Below, piece by piece: positions 6,823-11,954 of a stretch of DNA of 11,954 nt (position 1 is its first letter; each line of letters opens with the position of its first letter). Location of the stretch: assembly GCA_947624335.1 (NCBI GenBank), contig CANQJX010000032.1, positions 1 through 11,954 of the forward strand, read 5' to 3'. The notes beneath the pieces are model-generated. The model was not told the DNA's origin. It saw nothing but the letters and a program-made list of their open reading frames with translations, and ran no database searches. A program made the position numbers and the translations under genes. Source of the DNA: an uncultured Marvinbryantia sp. (lineage in GTDB: Bacteria; Bacillota; Clostridia; Lachnospirales; Lachnospiraceae).

Positions 6823-7866
6823 TCAGCTAAACTTGTAAATCGTTGTGGTATCGTAGTCGGCCTGCGCCTTTAAGATCGGAGATTTGAAGTTCGCATGGTG
6901 GATCGCATCCGGGAAAAACTGCGTTTCCAGGCAGAAACCTCCGCGTTTTTGGTATGCCTTCCCATCTTTGCCAATCCAGCCGTCTTCGATAAAGTTGCCC
7001 GTATAAAGCTGCACGCCCACGCAATCCGTATATACTTCCATCACCCTGCCGCTGACCGGCGCTTTTGCCCGCGCCACCAGTTTCAGGGAACCGTCCGTAT
7101 TCAGCGCAAAATTATGGTCATAGCCGCCGCCTTTTTCCAACTGGTCGTCTTCTTTTTCAATATCGCGCCCAATCGGTTTTTCCGTGCGGAAATCAAACGG
7201 CGTTCCCTCTACCGGACGAAGTTCGCCGGTAGGAATAGACTCCGCGTCCGTCGCCGTGATCGCGTCCGCGTCGATCCACAAAAGATGTCCGAGAACGCTT
7301 CCGCTGTCATGCCCTTCCAGATTGAAATAGCTGTGATTCGTAAGATTCGCAATCGTATCCCGGTCCGATTTCCCGTGGTAATGAATTTTGATCTCGTTTT
7401 GATCGGTTAAGGTAAACGATACCGTAACGTCAAAGTTTCCCGGAAACCCCTGATCCATGTCGGGGCTGTGGTGGGAAAAGATTACCGTGTTGGCGCTTTC
7501 GTCCAGCTCCATATCCCAGATCACCGCGTTATATCCGCACGGCCCGCTGTGAAGGTTATTTGCGTTCTCATTTTTTCCAAGCTGATACTCTGTGCCGTTG
7601 ATGGTAAACGCGGCTTTTCCGATGCGGTTCCCGTTTCTGCCGATCGTCGCGCCCAGATATCCGCCGTTTTTCGCATAATCCACCACATCGGCATACCCCA
7701 GCACCACGTCCGCATATTTCCCGTTTTGGTCCGCGGTTACCGCAGACACCAGCGTTGCGCCGTAGTCCGTCACTTCCATCGTCATGCCGTTTGCATTGGC
7801 CACCGTGATAAGGTGCGCCTGTCTGCCGTCGGCCAGTTTTCCAAACTCACTTACTTTGATCCCCAT
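6823..7866 (-). CDS. galM: Aldose 1-epimerase (galactose mutarotase)
   Basis: Cytosolic enzyme that interconverts alpha and beta anomers of sugars such as galactose and glucose, feeding the Leloir pathway. It has 347 residues, the normal size. Active-site motifs are intact: IGRNGNRI (75-82), NNLHSGP with H106, NLTNHSYFNLEG with the catalytic-acid histidine H178, DHNF with D250, GVQLYTGNF (284-292), and FCLETQFFPDAIHH with the catalytic-base glutamate E314. The ATG at 7866 is chosen because AAGGAG sits 6-7 bases upstream and MGIKVSEFGKL matches the family start; the in-frame ATG at 7902 would lie inside the U-tract of the upstream 6S terminator. No galK/galT neighbour is present. It lies just downstream of the 6S RNA on the same strand and may depend partly on read-through. 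Confidence 0.95.
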   Translation of the reverse strand: MGIKVSEFGKLADGRQAHLITVANANGMTMEVTDYGATLVSAVTADQNGKYADVVLGYADVVDYAKNGGYLGATIGRNGNRIGKAAFTINGTEYQLGKNENANNLHSGPCGYNAVIWDMELDESANTVIFSHHSPDMDQGFPGNFDVTVSFTLTDQNEIKIHYHGKSDRDTIANLTNHSYFNLEGHDSGSVLGHLLWIDADAITATDAESIPTGELRPVEGTPFDFRTEKPIGRDIEKEDDQLEKGGGYDHNFALNTDGSLKLVARAKAPVSGRVMEVYTDCVGVQLYTGNFIEDGWIGKDGKAYQKRGGFCLETQFFPDAIHHANFKSPILKAQADYDTTTIYKFS

Positions 7867-7900
7867 ATGTATCTCCTTCTCATTAAATTTTCGGTACGGC

Positions 7901-7936
7901 AAAAAGTATTAAATAGAGAGCCGTAAGGCTCTCTAT
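7901..7936 (-). terminator. Intrinsic terminator of the 6S RNA
   Basis: Perfect 10-base-pair stem: 7913-7922 (ATAGAGAGCC) with 7927-7936 (GGCTCTCTAT), loop GTAA. Read on the - strand it is followed by TTTAATACTTTTT, a U-rich tract; on the + strand no such tract follows, which fixes the direction. It lies between the 6S closing stem and galM. Confidence 0.85.
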
Positions 7937-8127
7937 ACAACGCCCGAAATGCCGGTTCCTGCCTCTTGACTCCTAGCAATGCTAGGTGGGTAACCGCAAC
8001 CTCTCTTCTGCCTTCCCCTGACTGCGGGGGCCTGACATCCAATCGGCAATGTAGGAATCCCGTTTAAAGTTGATGTAGGTTCAAAACGGCAGGAGTTATC
8101 GAACATTTCAGGTTATTTCTGAGACTT
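7937..8127 (-). ncRNA. ssrS: 6S RNA
   Basis: Regulatory RNA that mimics an open promoter and binds the housekeeping RNA polymerase holoenzyme, mainly in stationary phase. The closing stem pairs 8104-8112 (RNA CCUGAAAUG) with 7943-7951 (CAUUUCGGG), and a second stem pairs 8088-8094 (UCCUGCC) with 7957-7963 (GGCAGGA). Between them are the 5' signature AUGUUCG and, on the 3' side, GGCAU, matching the layout of known 6S RNAs (E. coli has GAGAUGUUCG and GGCAUCUC at the same places). A large internal bubble follows, with a 3'-strand hairpin CCUAGC/GCUAGG (7972-7977 with 7981-7986) and an apical CCCC/GGGG stem. The 5' end near 8127 is inferred from the promoter; the 3' end could include the terminator (to about 7903). 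Size of about 190-225 nt fits the family. Identification is from memory of the family, without a covariance search. Confidence 0.88.
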
Positions 8128-8133
8128 TTCTTA

Positions 8134-8162
8134 ATTATCGCATCTGTCGTTCGAAAAGTCAA
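8134..8162 (-). promoter_or_regulatory. Promoter of the 6S RNA
   Basis: On the - strand, TTGACT (8157-8162) and GATAAT (8134-8139) are separated by exactly 17 bases, with TGC just before the -10 box (extended -10). This is close to the sigma-A/sigma-70 consensus, as expected for an abundant housekeeping RNA, and predicts a start near 8127. Confidence 0.82.
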
Positions 8163-8202
8163 CATCTTAATTTGCTTCCGAAATAATTTATATTTTCTTA
8201 AC

Positions 8203-8231
8203 TATCTTTATATTCCAATTTATGCTATACT
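8203..8231 (+). promoter_or_regulatory. Predicted promoter of citrate synthase, divergent from 6S
   Basis: TATACT at 8226-8231 with TGC directly upstream forms an extended -10 box. The position 17 bases upstream holds only TATCTT (8203-8208), a poor -35. A start near G8238 would give a leader of about 59 bases. About 40 AT-rich bases separate it from the divergent 6S -35 box, room for a regulator, though I recognise no operator. Confidence 0.6.
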
Positions 8232-8273
8232 AATAAAGACATTTGCGCCTTGTGCCTTTGGCGCAGTCTTATT
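8232..8273 (+). promoter_or_regulatory. 5'-leader hairpin of citrate synthase
   Basis: GCGCC (8245-8249) pairs with GGCGC (8260-8264), and GAC (8238-8240) with GTC (8266-8268); flanking AATAA and TTATT can extend the stem with a bulged A. The structure begins almost exactly at the predicted transcription start. It is followed by only ATTTTC, a weak U-tract, so it is more likely a transcript-stabilising or regulatory leader stem than a terminator. Base pairing is seen; function is inferred. Confidence 0.45.
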
Positions 8274-8296
8274 TTCAGAGAAACGGAGGATACTAT

Positions 8297-9655
8297 ATGG
8301 CAAATTTTTCGGAAATTACACCCGATATCCTTGCATACGCGAAGCTTTGCGAAACTTCGAGCGCCATCGACCCCGATCTTTACACGACATACGAGGTAAA
8401 GCGCGGCCTGCGCGACCTGAACGGTCAGGGCGTTCTCGCGGGACTTACGGAAATATCCGAAATCTGTTCGTTTGCTGTATCCGGAAATAAACGCGTCCCC
8501 TGCGACGGGCAGCTTTATTACCGCGGCATTAATATTGAAGATATTGTAAAAGGCTTTCTCAGCGACAACCGTTTTGGATTTGAAGAGGTTGCCTACCTGC
8601 TGCTTTTCGGTTCGCTTCCCGACAGCAAGAATCTGAAGCAGTTTTCGGACCGTCTGGGATCCTACCGGACGCTTCCTACCAACTTTGTACGCGATATTAT
8701 TCTGAAAGCGCCCAGCAACGATATGATGAATACGCTTGCGCGAAGCATTCTTACCTTATACGCCTACGACGACCGCGCGGACGATATTTCGATCCCCAAT
8801 GTGCTGCGCCAGTGTATGCAGCTAATCAGCATTGTGCCGATCCTGTCCGTGTACGGCTACCAGGCATACAGCCACTATCACGACGGCAACAGCCTGTTTA
8901 TCCATGTGCCGCAGCCGCAGCTGTCAACGGCGGAAAATATTCTGTATCTTCTGCGTCCGGACAGCCGGTATACAAAGCTGGAAGCGCGCATTCTGGATCT
9001 TGCGCTGATTCTGCACATGGAACACGGAGGCGGAAACAATTCCACCTTTACCAACCATGTAGTCACATCGTCGGGAACGGATACTTATTCTGCGATGGCG
9101 GCTTCCCTGGCGTCCTTGAAAGGCCCGCGCCACGGCGGCGCCAATATCAAAGTCGTGCGCATGTTTGAAGATATGAAGCAGGCAATCGGGGACTGGACCG
9201 ACGAGGACCAGATCGCCTCTTATTTAAGCGCGCTGCTGAATAAAGAAGCCTTTGACCATGCGGGGCTGATCTACGGTATGGGACATGCCGTATATTCGCT
9301 GTCCGATCCGCGCGCCAATATCTTAAAAGCGTTTGTCCAGAAGCTTTCCAAAGAAAAGGGGCGGGAGGAAGAATACCGGTTATATGCCGCGGTTGCACGG
9401 CTGGCGCCCGAAGTGATCGCAAGGGAACGCCATATTTACAAAGGCGTAAGCCCCAACGTGGACTTTTACAGCGGTTTCGTTTATAGTATGCTGGATCTGC
9501 CCACCGAATTATTCACTCCAATTTTTGCCTCCGGGCGTATGGTAGGCTGGAGCGCGCACCGGATCGAAGAACTGGTTAACAACGGCAAAATCATTCGTCC
9601 CGCTTATCGGGCGGTACAGGAACGTCAGGCTTATACGCCCCTGAAAAACCGTTAA
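8297..9655 (+). CDS. gltA: Citrate synthase (citrate/2-methylcitrate synthase family)
   Basis: Condenses oxaloacetate and acetyl-CoA to citrate, the entry to the partial oxidative TCA branch that gives 2-oxoglutarate and glutamate in anaerobes. It has 452 residues. The catalytic triad is visible: H279 in LKGPRHGGAN, H330 in GMGHAVYSLSDPRA and D389 in NVDFYSG, plus the conserved MEHGGGN around H243 and the C-terminal GRMVGWSAHRIEE. The ATG at 8297 has GGAGG 7 bases upstream; a longer frame from 8243 would start inside the leader hairpin. It is longer than many bacterial enzymes because of an N-terminal segment (about residues 1-60), a form I associate with Clostridia. No aconitase or isocitrate dehydrogenase gene is next to it. 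A methylcitrate role is less likely without prp neighbours. Citrate synthases in Firmicutes are also called citZ. Confidence 0.95.
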   Translation: MANFSEITPDILAYAKLCETSSAIDPDLYTTYEVKRGLRDLNGQGVLAGLTEISEICSFAVSGNKRVPCDGQLYYRGINIEDIVKGFLSDNRFGFEEVAYLLLFGSLPDSKNLKQFSDRLGSYRTLPTNFVRDIILKAPSNDMMNTLARSILTLYAYDDRADDISIPNVLRQCMQLISIVPILSVYGYQAYSHYHDGNSLFIHVPQPQLSTAENILYLLRPDSRYTKLEARILDLALILHMEHGGGNNSTFTNHVVTSSGTDTYSAMAASLASLKGPRHGGANIKVVRMFEDMKQAIGDWTDEDQIASYLSALLNKEAFDHAGLIYGMGHAVYSLSDPRANILKAFVQKLSKEKGREEEYRLYAAVARLAPEVIARERHIYKGVSPNVDFYSGFVYSMLDLPTELFTPIFASGRMVGWSAHRIEELVNNGKIIRPAYRAVQERQAYTPLKNR

Positions 9656-9688
9656 AAAAAACGGACGCCTTGCGGCGTCCGTTTTTTA
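9656..9688. terminator. Bidirectional terminator between citrate synthase and the small membrane protein gene
   Basis: ACGGACGCC (9661-9669) pairs perfectly with GGCGTCCGT (9674-9682) around the tetraloop TTGC. A run of A precedes it and TTTTTT follows, so both strands read stem plus U-tract. It begins directly after the citrate synthase stop and ends 12 bases before the convergent - strand stop at 9700. Confidence 0.92.
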
Positions 9689-9699
9689 TGCGCACTGTT

Positions 9700-10047
9700 T
9701 TATTCCCAGTATTTTTTTACCGCTTTTTTCCCCTGCACGGCAAACCAGACCGTCGTCACGGCAAATACCAGCATAACCAGAAGGTAGAATCTGCCGAGCA
9801 TCCGGTATTCATCCTCCATGATGCACAGAATCCCGCACGCAAGCACTACGATTCCGAATATAAGCACTTTATTGGACATTTCCCGGATATAGCCTTCTTT
9901 GTCCTTGCAGCGGCCCGCGCTGATTCCCTTGGGAAGCAGCAGGGCTTCTTTGATCTCGCCTTTAAATTTCAGGCAATAATACACATAAAGAACATATACA
10001 CCGCAGCCGACGATCAGAAGATCGATCAGCGAAAACATAGAACTCAT
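9700..10047 (-). CDS. Small conserved-type membrane protein of unknown function, thrC-linked
   Basis: 115 residues with three predicted membrane helices: about 5-27 (SLIDLLIVGCGVYVLYVYYC), 60-77 (VLIFGIVVLACGILCIM) and 84-105 (RFYLLVMLVFAVTTVWFAV). A basic, polar loop at 28-58 (KFKGEIKEALLLPKG...CKDKEGYIREM) joins helices 1 and 2, and the tail is strongly basic (GKKAVKKYWE). I do not recognise a named family and infer no function. The ATG has GGAGG 8 bases upstream, and the gene starts only 13 bases after the thrC stop, so the two are almost certainly cotranscribed. Good ribosome binding site, sensible hydrophobic pattern and a terminator after the stop all support a real gene. A link to threonine synthesis is not implied by the protein itself; sharing the operon may be only for expression. 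Confidence 0.82.
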   Translation of the reverse strand: MSSMFSLIDLLIVGCGVYVLYVYYCLKFKGEIKEALLLPKGISAGRCKDKEGYIREMSNKVLIFGIVVLACGILCIMEDEYRMLGRFYLLVMLVFAVTTVWFAVQGKKAVKKYWE

Positions 10048-10060
10048 TCTCTTTTCCTCC

Positions 10061-11548
10061 CTATATTCCCAGAATCTTCTTTACGGCCGCTTTCATGCCG
10101 TCTTTTTCCACAACGGTATCGTGCAGCACGGGCGCCGTGCGGATTTCCTCAATCGCCGCGGGAATGTCCGTCTTTGAAATCTTTGCCAGCTCGTCCGCCA
10201 GTTCAAAGTCGGTCATCGCGTCGTATTTCCGGTCAATCGCGCGCATAACGCTTCTTGTAAATTTATACGGGCTCGCCGTGGATGCGATCACCGTCTTTGC
10301 GCCGTCCCCGCTTTCCCCGCGATATTTTTGGTAAACCGCGGACGCGACCGCCGTGTGCGTATCGAGAACATATCCCGTCTTTTCATAGACTCTTTTGATC
10401 TCGCGCTCCACTTCCGCTTCCGAAGCATAGCCGCCGGCAAAATCGGCAAGCCGCTCTTTCATGTCTTCCGTGATCCCGTATCTGCCGTCCGACGCAAGCG
10501 CCTCCATCAGCGCGCGGTTTTTCGCCGCGTCCTCTCCCGCGATCTTATAGATCAGCCGTTCCAGGTTGCTGGAAATCAGAATATCCATCGACGGCGACGT
10601 GGTAAGGATAAACGGACGGTTCCGGTCGTATACGCCGGTAGTAAAGAAATCATACAGCACTTTATTTTCATTGGACGCGCAGATCAGCTTCTGAATCGGC
10701 ACGCCCATCTGTTTCGCATAATAAGCCGCAAGAATGTTGCCGAAATTCCCGGTCGGCACCGTTACGTTGATCTTCTCGCCTTCCTGGATTTCTCCCGCCG
10801 CAAGCAGGCGCGTGTAGGCGTACAGATAATAAACCACCTGCGGCACCAGCCGTCCGATATTTATGGAATTTGCGGAAGAAAACTGAAAGCCCGCTGCCTC
10901 CATCTCCCGCGCCAGTTCGCGGTCGTTAAACATCTTTTTGACGCCGTTCTGGGCGTCGTCAAAATTGCCGCGTATGCCGATCACATAAGTATTCTTTCCC
11001 TTTTGCGTTACCATCTGCTTTTCCTGGACGGGGCTGACGCCGTCCTTGGGATAAAATACAATGATCCGCGTGCCCGGCACATCGGCAAACCCGGCAAGCG
11101 CCGCCTTCCCGGTATCCCCGGAAGTTGCCGTGAGAATCACGATTTCGTTGCGCACCGCGTTCTTTTTTGCGGACGCCGTTAAAAGATGCGGCAAAATGGA
11201 AAGCGCCATATCCTTAAACGCGATTGTCGCCCCATGAAATAATTCCAGATAATATACGCCGTCCCGCTTCTTTAAAGGCGCGATTTCGGCAGTGTCAAAT
11301 TTCCGGTCATACGCCCTGCGGATACAGTCTTTTAATTCTGCTTCCGTAAAATCGGTAAGAAACAGCTTCATTACCTCGTAGGCCGTTTCCTGATAGCTCA
11401 TCGTTGTAAGCTGCGCCATGCCGACGTCCAGTTTCGGGATCCGCTCCGGCACAAACAGCCCGCCGTCGTCCGCCAGCCCCTTTAAAATCGCCTGCGAAGC
11501 GGAGACCGCCGCGCCGCCGTTTCTTGTGCTTTTATAAAGTAAGTCCAT
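10061..11548 (-). CDS. thrC: Threonine synthase
   Basis: PLP enzyme converting O-phosphohomoserine to threonine, the last step of threonine synthesis. It has 495 residues, belonging to the long form (E. coli/yeast-like) rather than the short Bacillus form. Visible motifs: the N-terminal STRNGG, the PLP-binding lysine K112 in ELFHGATIAFKDMAL, ATSGDTGKAA (141-150), SANSINIGRLVPQ (225-237), the phosphate-binding PTGNFGNILAAYYA (265-278), and the C-terminal HTAVASAVY and STASPYKF regions. The ATG at 11548 is chosen because GGAGGT lies about 6 bases upstream and MDLLYKSTRNGG is the normal family start; the alternative ATG at 11584 lies upstream of the -10 box. No T-box or riboswitch precedes it. 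hom and thrB are not in the window. Confidence 0.96.
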   Translation of the reverse strand: MDLLYKSTRNGGAAVSASQAILKGLADDGGLFVPERIPKLDVGMAQLTTMSYQETAYEVMKLFLTDFTEAELKDCIRRAYDRKFDTAEIAPLKKRDGVYYLELFHGATIAFKDMALSILPHLLTASAKKNAVRNEIVILTATSGDTGKAALAGFADVPGTRIIVFYPKDGVSPVQEKQMVTQKGKNTYVIGIRGNFDDAQNGVKKMFNDRELAREMEAAGFQFSSANSINIGRLVPQVVYYLYAYTRLLAAGEIQEGEKINVTVPTGNFGNILAAYYAKQMGVPIQKLICASNENKVLYDFFTTGVYDRNRPFILTTSPSMDILISSNLERLIYKIAGEDAAKNRALMEALASDGRYGITEDMKERLADFAGGYASEAEVEREIKRVYEKTGYVLDTHTAVASAVYQKYRGESGDGAKTVIASTASPYKFTRSVMRAIDRKYDAMTDFELADELAKISKTDIPAAIEEIRTAPVLHDTVVEKDGMKAAVKKILGI

Positions 11549-11571
11549 AGCATCTACCTCCACTGTACAAC

Positions 11572-11600
11572 ATTGTAACAACATTCTTTTTAAAAATCAA
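11572..11600 (-). promoter_or_regulatory. Promoter of the thrC operon
   Basis: On the - strand, TTGATT (11595-11600) and TACAAT (11572-11577) are separated by exactly 17 bases, with TGT directly before the -10 box (extended -10). The predicted leader before the thrC ATG is only about 15-20 bases, just enough for the ribosome binding site, leaving no room for an attenuator. Confidence 0.75.
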
Positions 11601-11625
11601 TACGGGAAAAAGAATACGCCGGCGC

Positions 11626-11664
11626 AAAAAAGCCGCGGGGCGGCACCGCCCACCCCGCAGCTTT
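11626..11664 (-). terminator. Terminator of the SleB-type hydrolase gene
   Basis: On the - strand, AAAGCTGCGGGG pairs with CCCCGCGGCTTT (arms about 11653-11664 and 11629-11640) with a single mismatch, followed by a run of six T. It begins 2-3 bases after the stop codon and insulates the thrC promoter from upstream transcription. Confidence 0.88.
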
Positions 11665-11666
11665 CG

Positions 11667-11954
11667 TCAGGATACTTTTGCATCTTTTGATAATGTATAG
11701 TATTCATGTCCGCCATGTTCAAACAACAGCGTCAGCGTCTTATCAAACCATCCCACGCTGCTGTCATCCGATGAAACCCGCGCCATGAAAAACAATGCGC
11801 CCTGTGAGTAATCTTCTCCCGCAAGCACTCTGTCTACCGCCTCGATGGTTTCGTCCGTAACCTCAACAGAATCGATCCTGCCGTCCAAAGTTGGCTGGAA
11901 CTGCGCAGAACCGTCAACCTGCTGCCACACGCCTCCCTCGATCGTGTCCGGAAA
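11667..11954 (-). CDS. SleB/CwlJ-type cell wall hydrolase, C-terminal part (5' partial)
   Basis: C-terminal 95 residues of a protein of the Hydrolase_2 family, to which the spore cortex-lytic enzymes SleB and CwlJ belong; these cleave peptidoglycan. The frame is open to the window edge, and reading through the internal GTG gives FPDTIEGGVWQQVDGSAQF, which matches the conserved FPDTI...V(Y/W)Q...QF block. Further on are the AVDRVLAGEDYSQGALFF pattern and WFDKTLTLLFEHGGHEYYT, close to the family's closing GGHxFY. The catalytic N-terminal half of the domain, the signal peptide and the start lie outside the window. Whether it acts in germination or in vegetative wall turnover cannot be decided from this fragment. 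A terminator follows immediately. Confidence 0.85.
   Translation of the reverse strand, partial: FPDTIEGGVWQQVDGSAQFQPTLDGRIDSVEVTDETIEAVDRVLAGEDYSQGALFFMARVSSDDSSVGWFDKTLTLLFEHGGHEYYTLSKDAKVS

Noticed and set aside
7972..7995. + strand GCTAGGTGGG resembling the start of clostridial SRP RNA
   Set aside because: The rest of the SRP pattern (GGAA tetraloop with the AAGCAG asymmetric loop) is absent, and promoter, terminator and closing stems all indicate a - strand 6S RNA.
8232..8273. Citrate synthase leader hairpin as an intrinsic terminator or riboswitch
   Set aside because: It has only a short, interrupted U-tract and lacks room for a ligand-binding domain; kept only as a leader stem.
10328..11182. 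Long + strand open frame opposite thrC (284 codons)
   Set aside because: Low-complexity, arginine-rich antisense shadow of an intact threonine synthase.
1..11954. Mobile elements, CRISPR, toxin-antitoxin or defence systems, tRNA or rRNA genes
   Set aside because: No transposase or integrase motifs, terminal repeats, repeat-spacer pattern, small paired ORFs or tRNA-like cloverleaf were seen on either strand.

Overview
The window looks like chromosomal DNA from an anaerobic, Gram-positive member of the Clostridia, most likely a Lachnospiraceae-type gut bacterium. The reasons are strong AGGAGG-type ribosome binding sites on nearly every gene, short U-tract terminators, extended -10 promoters, a SpoIID/LytB-domain protein, a SleB-type cell wall hydrolase, and a 6S RNA of Firmicutes layout. 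Base composition is moderate and even, and nothing suggests a phage, plasmid, insertion sequence, CRISPR array or genomic island. The taxonomic call is inference from gene style; no search was run.

Left part, + strand (1-4560): a branched-chain amino acid ABC importer in the order binding protein (5' truncated by the window edge), LivH, LivM, LivG, LivF. A terminator-like hairpin sits between the binding-protein gene and livH, a common way to make more binding protein than membrane complex. livM/livG and livG/livF overlap, which suggests translational coupling.

Middle, - strand (4577-8127), read right to left: a 6S RNA with its own near-consensus promoter and terminator, then galM (aldose 1-epimerase), a SpoIID/LytB-domain cell wall protein, and a YihY/BrkB-family membrane protein. 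The last runs tail to tail into livF, and a long perfect inverted repeat spans the two gene ends.

Right part: citrate synthase on the + strand (8297-9655) is transcribed divergently from the 6S RNA and has a hairpin at the very start of its predicted leader. A bidirectional terminator separates it from a - strand pair of thrC (threonine synthase) and a small three-helix membrane protein of unknown function. At the right edge is the C-terminal part of a SleB/CwlJ-type hydrolase with its own terminator.

The genes are mostly core metabolism (amino acid uptake, citrate and threonine synthesis, sugar epimerisation) and envelope maintenance. No new multi-gene system was found. The most informative non-coding element is the 6S RNA in the 430-base gap between galM and citrate synthase, recognised from its sequence and closing stems. 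The inverted repeat at the livF/brkB junction is the least explained feature.
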